Assembly (NCBI GenBank): GCA_025174535.1
Contig: JALBUN010000023.1
Location: 3,844,001-3,908,000, forward strand
DNA length: 64,000 nt
From: Cantharellus purpuraceus
Lineage: Eukaryota; Basidiomycota; Agaricomycetes; Cantharellales; Hydnaceae
Reading direction: 5' to 3'
A program made the position numbers and the translations under genes. Of the stretch, positions 9,207-21,155 are shown piece after piece. The notes under the pieces were generated by a model. It was not told where the DNA came from, did not search any database, and saw only the letters and a program-made list of their open reading frames with translations. Position 1 is the stretch's first letter. Every line of letters starts with the position of its first letter.

Positions 9207-12200
9207 ATGGCATTGATGGCTCCATCTCCTGCTACACCACCTGAAGCCAACGATTCATCGCCTGCCCCAAAGTCTCAAACTATCGCGCAGTACGTGCAGA
9301 TTTCTGTCTATTGGAGAAGGTTATCGACGTGTGTCCAGACCTGTAACCGCTCCTCGACATATTCTGGGCGCCATGCAAGGTCCTGAGCCCTCTCCACGCA
9401 TTGAAAAGGATGCGGCCTCAGAATACTGGACGACATATGAACGAATCGCGAACCAACATGACGATGAATTCATCGACAGGCATAATCGTGACTTGGATGC
9501 GCTCCTCATATTCGTGTGTCTTTCCTCCATGATTTCTTCTATCTCCACTCAACCGAAACACCCTTTGATCCTTCAGGCAGGTCTATTCTCCTCCGTCGGT
9601 TCTGCCTTCATTGTCAACATGCAGTCCAGTCTGAGCCCCCAAGCCAGTGATACAACGAATGCGCTGTTAATGGTCTTGATTAACAAAGTCGACAATGGCA
9701 CGTTCTCAGAACAAGAGGCCTCCCTTCCCGCCTGGACGGGTGCCGGCTCTACGATTATTTGGATCCAATCACTCGCCTATACTAGCCTGTCAATGAGTCT
9801 TCTCGCTGCCTTCGGCGGGGTGCTTGCAAAGCAATGGCTTGGGCATTTCAAAACATCACGATTTGGACATGGCGCCTTACGTGAACGCTGCATGCGGAGG
9901 CAGCGGAAGCTGGATGGATTGAAGACCTGGCATTTCAGTGCCATCATTGCCGCCCTACCAATTCTCCTTCAGCTGTCCCTATGGTTCTTCTGGGTTGCGC
10001 TCGCTGCCAACATTTGGACCTTGCAACATACTGTTGCAGGCGTCATCATGGGAGCAACGTCATTTGGATTTATTTTTTACTTTTTCACTGTGGTCGCTTC
10101 CTTGAAATCGCAGGACTGCCCATTCCAGACCCCTGTGTCGACGATTCTTAACCGCGTCCTGCATGACGCCCGGGATAGAATTATGGTTTGGGCACGTCGG
10201 GCACGCCGCCAGTCCTGGGCCAGCTTCCTGACCCATCTACAAGATTCCCTAAGAGGTATCTTCGAGTTTGGAAAGGATATGGTCTGCAGATCAATTGCTC
10301 GCTTTCGCATATATATCTTGCGACTATGGTCAACCTTGCGGCTAAGAACTCTAAGGCTGACCCATGACCTAGAGTCAACTGGAAGTTTGGACGAGTTGGT
10401 GTCTTTTGAGGTGGTCGATTTAGATGACCTGGAATCGCCCGAAGATATCTCTGGAGCACGATCAATTCAATGGATTATCGAGACATCTACAGACAAGGAC
10501 ATCATCGCTACTGTAGTGCAAATGGTGCCAGAAGTTGAGTGGCCAGAGGAGTGCGACGTGACCTTTGTGTTGGATCAACTGACAGGCCACACGCTACATG
10601 CGTCCTACAATCCCACATGGTACCTAAGCCCCTATACGCGAGAACATGTGCGGACTTGCCTAAAGGCAATCTTCCACTTGTACACTGAACGTGGTCTGCG
10701 AGGTCCATGGAACCTTCGCAATCAGAACCTATTTGACGACGAGCATCATCTCCTTGCAATGCCCAGCGAACAAGACTTTCAGCTCATTTCATCTGTAATA
10801 GATTGGCCCTTTGACCTTGACATCATATCCCTCCCATTCTCTGACCGCATGTGGATGGCTCATATTCTCACTTACCAGCTGTACAACGGGGACCGACAAC
10901 CACGTGCTCTCGCCTTCGTGCATGATTTCATCGACAAGTGCCTAGGTAACCCAAAGTCCCCTTCCCGCCTGGTGGCCGACTGCTTGCTATTAGCAGGTTT
11001 AGCGGTCGACCTTCAACCACATCGCCGATATTTGGCAAAGATTGACAAGAGGTAAGGTCAACTATATCAGATTTCGGTCCCCATCTCATAATCCCCCAGT
11101 GCAGCCATCTGGGATATCCAAGGCTTGGTGATAGACCGTATAATGAATTTGCTTCTCGGCGCGTGTCCAGCTTCACAAAGAGGGTATGCCCTGGAAGCAA
11201 GGAAGCTCCTTTGGACGCTAGCATACAGTAAACACAGCCAAGGTGCCAATAATTATCAACGATCCGTCCTGTGTCTCAAGCTCTGCTTCTATCTCCTTGA
11301 GGATCCAAGCACAGAGGGAGGTCCAGTCCGAGACATAGATGTTGCGGCTGCACTTCGCCTTAGCTTGTTGTATTCTGTGATGATAGAGGAAAAACAGGTC
11401 TGGACATTTCTGTACCGAACTGGGTCTGACAACGCCCTGATTTATTGGGGTGGACTACCCGATTGGCACACACAGGCACAGTTTGACTTGCTTGTAGATT
11501 ATATGTTGCGGATTAGTCAAGGTACTGATTACACGACAATTGGTGATGTTTTTGCGGCATTGGCAGGTCTGCATGGTTCGCCGAGTATTATGGAAAGGAA
11601 GCACCTCTACATTCAGACGATAATCCGGTTCATGGGATCGGATGTCCCACTTCGTACACGCCATGCCGCCTTGTGTGCAGCTTATGCACTTCGAGCAGAT
11701 GTAGCTTCCATGGACAGGGACGACGAGCCATTCCGATGCCTCTTCTCACGAGCTCTTATGTCAGTGATGCTAGCACATGATCCTTCGGTGCGACAGCGGG
11801 CAGGCACCTCTGTCGATGATGATCCATTCATTGAATTGTCAGACGGCTACTGGCGCCAGAATCGGTGCTACCTCGGCTTGGTATGCGCCCTTTCTAAAGA
11901 GCCAACATGGCATGGTCACCTTAATCGCCACGGCCACTTCAAGAGCTGTCTTGCGATTGCAGACACACTGTTGTCCCGACTTCGGAGTTCGGATTTTGGC
12001 AACTATTTACCCATAAATCTGTCATACATATTTGCAATCGTTGATGGTTTGGACGAGGACCACGAATTCCTTAGAATCATCCGGACGTACCGGATTTGGC
12101 CACTCATTCTGGAGGCATGGTTTGGCATGTTTAGGGAGCCCTTCTTTGGCAATGCAACCGTGGAGAATTGGGAGGAGCTTTCTGGTGAGGGCTTAGTTGA

Positions 12201-12450
12201 AAGTCTGCCGCCTGTCGCAGCATATGCCATGAAATATTGGGAGCAATGGGACAACAGGACAGAAACGCGTCAATTAATTCTGCTGGTTAAACAGGTCTGC
12301 GACAAGCTTGATGAAGAGAAGCGGCGGAGCAAAGCAAACGTAACTCCCGCGGACCTTGGCCAGGAAAATGAGACATTTGGGCATAGTGGTATACCAAATC
12401 TGAGCAAAGAAATACGGGAGTTACTGGTGGCCTTGAGGCGAGACATTTGA
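9207..12450 (+). CDS. DUF6535 domain protein, copy A (four exons, intact)
   Basis: Model: exons 9207-9289, 9339-9513, 9577-11051, 11100-12450; 1027 residues, all phases consistent. Introns start GTACGT, GTGTGT and GTAAGG and end in CAG. Splicing out the second joins ALLIF to AGLFSS, the core of the DUF6535 family. That domain (about residues 45-265) has four hydrophobic segments near 87-105, 147-172, 207-235 and 238-262, so the N-terminal third is membrane-embedded. The remaining 700 residues look helical and soluble, with conserved WHGHLNRHGHFKSCLAIAD and IWPLILEAW. The family is widespread in Agaricomycetes and has no known function. The apparent frame break near 9330, relative to the other copies, falls inside intron 1 and is not damage. 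Three further full copies lie in the window. Confidence 0.85.
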
Positions 12451-12615
12451 CGGTAGCACTCTGCGTTTTGTACCATCTTTCATCGGGTGGTTATATGAAC
12501 GCCCCCGTGAAAGTATAGGAGAAGGTGCTTGACTAATATGTTATACTAGTTCCAATTACACATTTGTTACAGAGGTTGCACTATTTCACAACGGGGATCC
12601 CTATGGCGAAACATC

Positions 12616-12808
12616 CAGTATGTACTGTAACATCATCAAATTTGACCGCCTGGTAAAGGACGAGAGATGGGCGGTACTAGTTGAACGGAAGTCATTGTCC
12701 TGATGAACCTGTAGCGTTAGTACCACGTTTACCAGATTTTCACGGACAAGCTCCAGAACAACTCGTTTACCAGGCAAGTCAAATTTGAAGATGTTACAGT
12801 ACATACTG
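12616..12808. repeat. Inverted repeat (43-bp arms) in the 3' flank of DUF6535 copy A
   Basis: The arm at 12616-12657 (CAGTATGTACTGTAACATC...GCCTGGTAAA) is repeated inverted at 12766-12808 with only a few differences, leaving a 108-bp spacer. The left arm plus spacer is similar to 50958-51065, which lies in the same relative position downstream of DUF6535 copy C, where only one arm exists. So the region belongs to the duplicated 3' flank, and the second arm may be a local inverted duplication. Open frames here are short and not supported as genes. Confidence 0.6.
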
Positions 12809-13590
12809 ACTTTGGTAGTTTAGCCTGTGTTGCGGCAGCCGACAGCGTATGTACATATAGTCAGTGTCACCCCAAAAAGCCTCGGCACACAGATCAAGGG
12901 ATATTGTGTCTGGTTAGCGAATGGTGGAGAAAATACTTTTCCCACGGACGCCGAATTGACTTCATGCCACACGTTCAGCTCAACAGCTCAACTAGTCCCT
13001 TCGTGACAGCGTGAGTATCTACCCCGATCGTGCATTAGTTCCCATATTTAGGGCAATAGTCCTTGCATACATGCCATCTTTCCTTGCTACGAGTTAGCTG
13101 CTGGCTATCTTCCGTTGTTATACAGTGGTTTTCTTTATTAGTCTCCGTTTGACGGCTTCGTATCTGCCTGTACTGTAATTCTAGTCATTTGCCCTCGCCC
13201 TATTTGGGTGTCGTTACTTTGATTTTTGAGCTGCACGCTGACTCTTGCTCACTTTCCTTTACAACTCGCAATTCAAACGTGATGGTAAGGCCCGTCGTGG
13301 GGGAAGAGGAGGCAGAAGAATCAAAATCAGAACAGAATGGCAGAGGCTAGTGGGAGCTGAGCTGAGGGTGAGTGGGACGGATGTGGGTGAGACAGGGTCT
13401 GAATGCAAGAACGACGTTCATAGGGAGAATCTGATGGTGGACCTGGGTCAAGGTCAGGCACAGGTGGTGCGAATGAGGATGCAAGGGACAAGTGAATTTT
13501 GGTGTGTTTGTGAAACGACTTTTCGAGCTGTGAAGGAGGCGGTTGTGCTGGAGTTGGGAAGACTGCCAAAGCTACTGGTCGCGATTTAGT
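12809..13590. other. Intergenic stretch, no supported gene
   Basis: Open frames on both strands around 13245-13665 overlap each other antisense, are rich in simple charged or Pro/Ser composition and match no family I recognise. No transposon ends are visible. The stretch separates DUF6535 copy A and its 3' flank from the next promoter-like repeat. Confidence 0.4.
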
Positions 13591-13830
13591 GCATATGCCG
13601 CATAGCATGACACGTATATAGAGACAGTTTTCCCTGAGCCCTGCTGAAATGCTGAAGCTACCCATCCTTCCGATATATATACTTGTGACAACGTCAGCGA
13701 CATTACAGATGATCCCTTTCTTGCTCTTCGTCCCTTGATAAATATTTTCAAGCCGTCAGCATGAAACCACAGAAGCTTTGTTTATGTAAATCACATGTTG
13801 GCCCTGTACAGCTTCCACGACCTACGCAGC
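13591..13830 (+). repeat. Orphan copy of the DUF6535 upstream module
   Basis: The stretch repeats 8735-8975, in the same order and orientation: CATATGCCGCATAGCATGACAC, CCTGCTGAAATGCTGAAGC, a TATATATAC element, TGCTCTTCGTCCCTTGAT and TTTGTTTATGTAAATCAC. No DUF6535 coding sequence follows; carnitine acetyltransferase starts 220 bp downstream at 14053. The copied promoter could therefore act on that gene, but this is an inference. Confidence 0.6.
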
Positions 13831-14052
13831 CACCTAATTAATAAGACCCAGGCGCTGAGAACGCTGCCAAGTCTGCGGAAGCTGTCGGGCTCCCGAGACT
13901 ATGACTTTGAGAGCAAAGTAGAACGGAACACGGAAGGAATTCAAGGTCCGACTCGGTGGGTCATGCGTGTCTGCACTATATAGAGATCCCTATTGATCGC
14001 CATGTGGCACAAGCCCTCAGAACGGGCTGTCTACGCCCTCTAGCTCGTCATT

Positions 14053-17000
14053 ATGCCTTCAACGTCGTCGCGCACGTTTACTGCACAATCTATGCTTCCA
14101 AAGCTCCCTATCCCGCCACTTGAGGATACATGTGCACGCTATTTGCGTGCCCTGGAGGGATTGCAAGACAAGAAAGAGCATGAAAAGACTAAGAAAGCCG
14201 TAAAGAATTTTCTTCATGGAGAAGGTCCCAGGGTGCAAGAGCGTCTGAAAGAGTATGCAAAGGATAAAGACAGGTGATCACAGCACTTACCTCAAAAGTC
14301 TAACTTACATGTCGACTCCTCGGGAAGCTACATCGAGGAATTCTGGTAAGAGTCCGAGTGTAGATGAAGGAATTTGAACGTGCTTATGATATGCTAGGTA
14401 TGAGTCTTATCTTTCTCACTCAGACCCAGTCGTCCTGGCTCTCAATCCCTTCTTCATCCTCGAGTGCGTACTCGTCTCTTGGGAATATCATGATCAGTAG
14501 TTGATCTCGGGGTTCGCCCTGTAGAGACGATCCTACTCCTTCTCGCGGCTCACAGCTACCCCGCGCTGCAGCCTTGATCGTATCTTCGCTTGGGTTTATC
14601 CACGACCTGCGGGCGGAATTACTAGAGCCTGATACAGTACGAGGGGTGCCCCTCGATATGGATCAGTACAAGAGGTTGTTTGGGACAGCACGGGTGCCGA
14701 CAGATGTGGGTGTGAGCTACAGTTCATCACCACAGTTTCTATATAATCCCATGACTAGCGCGGATGCAAGATGGAAATTGAAGAGAACTCACGACATGTG
14801 GCCATCATTCGACGTGGGCAATTTTGTGCGTATGTCTCCTGAGCTTGATCGATTGTAATCTTGTAGAAATTAGAAATTAGATTCTGCTCATTTTCTTCTA
14901 TACTTCCCGTAAACTTCATTGTCACTCGTCTCTTTATTCCTCTCCTTATCTTACTATTGACCAATCGTGTTCTTTCTAATGTTGTCCTGCGTAGATTATT
15001 TCGACGTTCTTGACTCAGAGAACCGGCCAATCCTTTCTGAACGTGATATCCTTCGTAATCTCCAGGCGATCGTGGCCGATGCAGATACAACTCCTGTTCA
15101 CGAGGTATGTTCTTTGATTCCATACTCACCAGATGCGGCGTTCTGTACCGTTCCTCACGCTTTATGACACTTGTCGAGGCGCTAAGCGATACTGACTTAT
15201 ATTTATAGGTTGCCCGCCAGGCGATTGGCATATTATCTACAGAGAATCGCAAAGTATGGTCTCATCACCGGAACGTCATCCAGCGCAACCGGCATAATGC
15301 AGATTGCTTGCGCATAGTGGAGTCAGTACATTAACTCGTCCTGTAGCGCCTTTTTATAGCTAATCTCCAATTTTGTGGCTGTCCTCTCTGCACACGTAGC
15401 ACATCCCTATTTGTTGTCTGCCTGGACGATGCTGCTCCGGATAATCTTTCGGAGCTGTGTTCTACGTTCCTGTGTGGGACTTATAGTCTCTCTGGCGGTA
15501 AGGTTCCCACTCCCTAATTCTACACGATCGTATTAGCACGAGTGCCCATGTTCATTCTTCTCGCACTCGACGCTAACTGTTTAGACTCACTCATACATGC
15601 CCACGCATAAGATTTCATTACTGTCTACATCTACTCCAATTATTTTCCCAAATTATAGACAGAGGAGTTTACGAAACTGATAGATAATTTTACCATTCAG
15701 GCGTTCAAGTGGGGACGTGCACAAATCGATGGTATGGACACGAACTCGACGCATGCGCACTTCTAATCATCACCCTTTGTTTTCCTATATCTAGGTACGA
15801 CAAGGTGACTACGGTTTCTACAGTTTGCCACGTAGACTACAGAAATATTTCCAGCTGCAAATAATAATATGTGCGAACGGAGCGGCAGGTATCAATTTCG
15901 AACACACCGGGGTGGACGGTCATACAGTATTACGATTCGCAGCCGGTGCGAGTGATCCTTTCGCAATTTATGCCTGTACACTTATCACTTTGGCTCGTAC
16001 CTATAGACATTTTCACAGATGGATTGATGCTACTAGCACGATCTATTAATCCATCTGCGCCGAGTTTCTTTCACGCGAAGCTTTCCCCCTATGCGAGGTC
16101 GAGTAAAGGCAATGTTAACGGGAGTAGGTCTTACTCTACATATATATCTCCATCGGCCATTGGTTGACCTATAACTTGAACGCAGAGGTCGATTTCCAGA
16201 CAGACATGACCATTGACACGTCTCCGAAGAAGCTCGAATGGACTCTCACTCCCGAATTGCGCATCGGCATTCGCTTCGCAGAGACGCGCCTGTCAGACCT
16301 GATATGTCAGAATGACTGTCAGGCATTAGAATTTAAAGGATATGGCAAGGTGAGAAAAGTCATGCGATTTTTGAGAACAGTTTTCCATACCTTTTCGTAG
16401 AGCTTTATCACGCGGCATGGTTTCAGCCCAGATGCTTTTGTTCAAATGGCATTTCAAGCAGCGTATTTCGGTCTTTATGGTAACTCGGCCCTCGTACTTC
16501 AATACAACCTCTCAATTTTCCACCAGGTCGCATCGAATGCACATATGAGCCCGCGATGACGAAGGCATTTTTACATGGTCGGACAGAAGCTATTCGCACA
16601 GTGCAGCCGGAAAGCGTTGCATTCACAAAGGTTTATGATTTTTGCTTTTCCCCACGGCGGACATGATGGTTTTCCTTACTTTCTTTCTCCCGTATAGACG
16701 TTCTTTTCAGAACAGTCCACCCCACAGCAGAAGATCTCAGCATTGCGGCGCGCATGTGAGGGACACGTCAGGCTCACTAGAGAGTGCGGCAAAGGACTGG
16801 GTCAGGATCGGCATCTCTACGCTCTCTATTGCCTTTTACAGCGTGGGATCAAGTCGCCTTCACCAACGACTCCGCCTGATGGGACTACATCGCCACCCCC
16901 ATCGCCCACCCCTCAATACGCATCGTCGAATGGTATGCCTGCAATATTTACTGATCCGGGCTGGGCATTGCTCAATACCTCGATCCTGTCGACGTCCAAC

Positions 17001-17776
17001 TGCGGTAATCCTGCCCTGAGGCTGTTTGGCTTTGGCCCGGTGACAGCTGATGGTTTTGGAATTGGATATATCATCAAGGATGACGGCCTGTCCGTGTACG
17101 TACAGCCACTCTTGCATATTGGCACAGATACATGCGACAAGGCCGGCTTGGATGTCACATTCTCGCCTCTTCCGTTTTAATCGATGTTCATCCCTACATG
17201 CCATGCTAACGTCTAACGAAACAGGTGTGCATCCTCCAAACATCTTCAGACGCGGCGGTATTTGGACACGCTACAGAGTTACCTTCAAGATGTACAGCGG
17301 ATCGTCATACAGCTCTACCGACAGGCCAACGAACGTCCGCCACCGTTCATGGACCATGCTGGCACCTTACGGTTAGAATAAACATCCAGTCCAATGCAAA
17401 TTACGAATTGTGCCGCTGATAATGATAACGACCCAGGGACGCCAAGACTGGACATCCGATTGTGCAACACCTACATGGTATGGCAGAGGATGAACTCGAC
17501 GATGAAGCTATACGTGAGTGGCCCTTCAAATCAATATGCCCGCTTGACTGACATTTTGTAGCCGGATACTCGTTTTTCGATAGCGTCAGTGGTATCGTTA
17601 TTTCTGTGGCGCACAGAAATTTTTATACCCCTCTCATTATATAGGGCGAAGTTGATCTTATGAGTCTCAGACGGGAGCGCAGAAGACCCAGCATTGGTAC
17701 GTGCCGATCACTATGTTTGGTTACTCTGCTGAAGACCGTGAGTCCAGGCAAGCGGCTGCAAATCGCGGAATATTGA
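14053..17776 (+). CDS. CAT2: Carnitine O-acetyltransferase (choline/carnitine acyltransferase family)
   Basis: Transfers acetyl groups between CoA and carnitine, moving acetyl units between mitochondria, peroxisomes and cytosol. I assembled 21 exons: 14053-14273, 14328-14345, 14398-14463, 14525-14705, 14759-14825, 14995-15104, 15209-15321, 15400-15497, 15701-15731, 15795-15804, 15855-15945, 16019-16162, 16186-16349, 16401-16479, 16527-16630, 16698-17095, 17225-17371, 17437-17513, 17562-17584, 17645-17696, 17748-17776. The sum is 2223 nt, 740 residues, in frame throughout. Family hallmarks: LPKLPIPPLEDTCARYL at the N-terminus, NRWYDKLQLIICANG, the catalytic-histidine region GINFEHTGVDGH (His about 322), and FGFGPVTADGFGIGY. 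The C-terminus (AEY) is not a classical peroxisomal signal. Exons of 18 and 10 nt are unusual, and one acceptor (before 14328) is the weak form AAG. Confidence 0.9.
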
Positions 17777-17961
17777 TGAAAGGATAGACTACCCACGACA
17801 TTCTTGTACCCATCTTCGTTGGACTTGTTCGATAGCTTTTACCCGGGTTTGTTGCGCTTTTGTCTTAGATTTTCAGTCTATGTACACAATGGGGTTATTA
17901 AACCATCGTGGGGATGGATAAATCTGGGAAAGCCACCTTAATTAATGCACTAGAGTGGCTA

Positions 17962-18658
17962 TTATGACCGACGACGTACCCTTGCCAAGATCCTCCCCCT
18001 CACCAAAGCCATAGGAACAGGACCGAATGCACTCGAATCTCTTGAATTGGATATGTTATCTCCCGATATCCAGATATGACCCTCCGGCACAAGGACATGA
18101 TGAGGCTCCTTCTCCTCTGACACGCCGCTTTCCCAGCCAGACTCATTCTGCCCGGAAATGGCTGGTTTTCCATACATCCTCGCTGTGTCGGGATGCACAC
18201 ATATCGTGTCTCCCGGCAGCCCAATAACTCGCTTGCACACCGTCTTCGTGGGCTCCAGCGGCGACAATAGACTGACGAGGTCGCCTCGATTAATCCGCGG
18301 CGGTGATAAACGACGTGACAGCGTGTCCTCGATGACTAGTTCGCCTGATATGCGCATGGTAGGTAACATCGAGGGGCCCTGGACCTTATGTTCCCGCAAA
18401 TAGAGGTAGGGCTTCATAAGTGGACAAAGGCGCGAGCGGCGTGCAAGCAACACGTACAATGCGAGGACCCCCGACGTTCTCTGCGAAGAGATGGAATACA
18501 CATAACCACTGAACAAAGTTCTGTGAGCTGACATGACGCAAAGGGGTATTTCCGACCTTTGTCACGGAAAACGCTGCCCTACCCGTCTTCGCCACTAATC
18601 CCTTGGAATGCTGCCGTGTCGCTGCCCTTAGCTGTGCCCATGACTTGGGTATGGGCAT
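17962..18658 (-). CDS. IMP1: Mitochondrial inner membrane protease subunit 1
   Basis: A type I signal peptidase-like serine protease (S26 family) of the mitochondrial inner membrane; the IMP complex cleaves sorting signals of proteins delivered to the intermembrane space. Two exons, 18658-18458 and 18384-17962, with a 73-nt intron starting GTACGT, give 207 residues. The nucleophile motif QGPSMLPT (Ser about 72) and the general-base Lys region VCKRVIGLPGDTI (Lys about 118) are intact, as is the C-terminal GDNISNSRDSSAFGPVP box. The N-terminal 50 residues precede a hydrophobic segment (FVQWLCVFHLFAEN) that would be the membrane anchor. The gene converges on CAT (186 bp between stops) and lies 180 bp downstream of the GGC1-like stop on the same strand. 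Confidence 0.9.
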
Positions 18659-18837
18659 CGCACAACAAACATTTCGCTTTGAGCATTGTCTTACATAATC
18701 ACTGAATCAAACGCGTATGGTTATAACAGACGTCGATCTATGGTGTTGGGAATACAATAGTGTAATCAAATGATCGCGGTGGGGAGGTGTAAGAGCAAGT
18801 CTTGGGTTGTGGTGTATTTTCTATGGCAGTGCGTCAT

Positions 18838-20090
18838 CTAGACATATTTTCCGAAGAGAGGGATAAGCGATTGCGCCAGCGTGTAGCTAAACACCAATTT
18901 CGGTCCCACTACTAAAATCTACAATGATTAATCCTTATTTTCAGCACGCAAGGAAATGAAAGATGGAAACCCAGTATACCTTTGGTGTTAGACCTTTGAA
19001 AAAGGAAGTCATCCCCTCGTTTTTGATCATCTCTTTGACGACCGTCACACCCCGCACTTTGTTTTCAAAGTTGGCATTTTGGATACGGGTCTTCACAGTG
19101 TCGAGTGGAGCTGCTACTGTGATCGATGCAACAGCACCCGCAACGGATGCGACAAAGTTTTGACCCCATGTGGCCCTCGAGTAGTCGGTGACGCCGAGGA
19201 CGTACTCTTTGGTCACCGCAGATGCACCAAATAGCTGTGTGTTTTCAGACGGTTATATTACATGCAATATTCTTGTTAAGAAACGCACCGCAAAGCTACC
19301 GGGAGCGTTCCGTGCCATTGTCCAACCCCAACCACGATAGAGGGTGGTCCCTTCTTCCATGAAGATGCGCAAAACTCCGCGCCCGCGGAATGCTTCTGGA
19401 TTTACCTGGCGCTTAATTTTGAGAGCATCCAATGGGAGAAGAACCTGAAGGGAAGGAAAAGACTTGAGACCCTTGGTCACCAGTGGGACGCTAACATTGG
19501 ACGCACAACTTCGCCAATGCCAGTTAGGCTAAGGAAGGCCACACTTAGCAGTCATTCTCCAAATAAGGTGGGATTTGTATATATCTCACCTCCCAGCAGT
19601 AGCCTGCATAAGCATTCTTCCCCTGCGTTCACCAAATACATTGGTAAACTGTGTCTTGTACCGCCCTACAAGCAGATCATTGAACCATGGCTGGCCACCA
19701 AACTTGTATATTCGCTGTGAGACTTTGTACCCAGCTGCATAGCCCAGACCCGGAAAGAGACTGAGTAGTTTACGCCCTAACCCAGCCGAGGCATATTCCC
19801 TGAAAAGAATTGACGAGAGCGAAGACATTGTAACCTGGTTCTGATCAGCTGACGGCCCTCGCCCAGGGATAAAAAAAACTCACCTTGTTCTTGTTGCTCA
19901 TCAATCGTTTTGCAATGGTGTCCACAGGGTGGAAGACCAGCAGCTCAGCGACACCTGCATTGAACAAAAGCTTCAGTGCCGAGTTTCACAGCGTGATCTA
20001 GTCGTTGCGAAACGTACCCGATGCGCCAGATCCGAGCACACGGGCAGTGCCCGACTCTTTACTCTTCCCTGTTGTCAGAGGAGGAGACAT
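18838..20090 (-). CDS. GGC1: Mitochondrial carrier, GGC1-like (GTP/GDP carrier type)
   Basis: A six-helix solute carrier of the mitochondrial inner membrane. Seven exons on the minus strand: 20090-20018, 19954-19884, 19840-19590, 19543-19507, 19444-19289, 19234-18980, 18918-18838, giving 307 residues in frame. Carrier signature motifs are visible in the repeats: HPVDTIAKR, LPLDALKIKRQ and APLDTVKTRIQ (the Px[DE]xxK/R motif). Segments such as TDYSRATWGQNFVASVAGAVASITV, GLTPK and VGPKLVFSYTLAQ fit the yeast Ggc1 subfamily better than other carriers. This protein exchanges GTP for GDP and is linked to mitochondrial iron balance in yeast. The start MSPPLTTGKSKESGTARVLGSGASG is typical of the family. 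One acceptor (before the fourth exon) is AAG. Confidence 0.88.
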
Positions 20091-21155
20091 ACCTGCTGGT
20101 GACTTTTGCAGCGGGCACTGAGCAAAACAGGCGTGGGAACGGAGTGTGCCGAGCCGACTCATTCCTCGTCAGCGAGCTCAACTGATTTTCAGGTACATTC
20201 TCCAGCATAGCTATGAGAAAGTTTCTAATTGTGTCTGTATATTTATTTTCAAGGTTTCATTCTTACGGTGCTCTTCTCAGCCGTGAGTACTATCGAAGTT
20301 TTCAAGTCAAGATCAGGTGGTCATGTCCTTCTCAAATCAAAGGGAGCAGTCTTAGTTGTGGCACGCCACGTCAAAATAGATTGATCGCGTTCATGTTCTG
20401 CATCTCAGTCAGCAGGGAAAGCAGTAGTAGCTTGAGGACGGCACTGGGGGTTCATCCGGTGGGTGGAAAAGACAGCATACCAAGGTGTCTCCCAAATTGA
20501 ATTTCTGCGGGAAGTGGGATTCAAACTTCCATTGCATTGTGCTCAGCATCGGTAATATTGAAATATGAATAGAATGCCTCAGTGAAATTCAAGAGCAGTT
20601 ACCGGTCTTCTGACATTCCGCTTCACCGGCCCCCTTGCCCCTCGGCTTCTTGTGCATTACAACTAATAATGTAGGTAATGATCGACTTAACGACGTCTCT
20701 TGTGCACCAGACATGGGGGAGGCCAGTCCATCCATGCGATATGTAGATCTGTGCATCAAATGTCGATCGCTGCATGTGTGAGAGCGTCTCAGTATACAAG
20801 TAGTATATTTAATCTAATCGTAGACCAGATGAGAAGTCCTCAATGGCCACCTGTAAAGTTGGATGGCAGCGATATTGTTCGAGTTGGCTTATCGAATTCC
20901 GTCATATTGCGGCAGAAATGCCTGGTTAAGGCCAATGGCTCGACTCCGCAACCCACGCAAACAGAAAAAATATGAAGCTAAGAACTGAAGCACAAGGAGC
21001 GATAGAGGTATTGGTTCCCAGCACTTGTTGGTATTGAACTTGTCACTGAGTGGAAAGTCAAAGATGACCAACGATCGATGCGGTTGTGAGCAGGGTGGTG
21101 TTATGTTACGTCATGGAGTTTACATAATCATCCGCGTAGCGCGTCGTGCGAGCCC
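20091..21155. promoter_or_regulatory. Divergent intergenic region between GGC1-like and MRPL1 genes
   Basis: About 1.07 kb separate the two divergent start codons. No coding frame with family similarity is seen, and no transfer RNA could be folded. The promoters of both genes should lie at the two ends of this stretch. The centre (20400-20900) is long for such a compact neighbourhood and could hold an unrecognised short gene or non-coding RNA. Confidence 0.35.

Noticed and set aside
9290..9338. Apparent frameshift between the N-terminal frame (ATG 9207) and the main frame of DUF6535 copy A
   Set aside because: The two-base length difference lies inside a GTACGT...CCAG intron that is present in all four copies; splicing restores the frame.
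13245..13665. Antisense pair of 112-114 residue frames
   Set aside because: Low-complexity composition, no splice or family support, and mutual overlap; a gene cannot be supported.
17372..17436. Stop TAA just after TLRLE as the end of carnitine acetyltransferase
   Set aside because: The sequence GTTAGA...CCCAG is an intron; beyond it the conserved C-terminal region (DAKTGHPIVQHL, PGYSFFDS) continues in frame to 17776.
20500..20560. GGGATTCAAACTTCC as a possible tRNA T-arm
   Set aside because: The T-loop does not have the TTCRA form with a proper 5-bp stem, and no acceptor stem or anticodon arm could be found around it.
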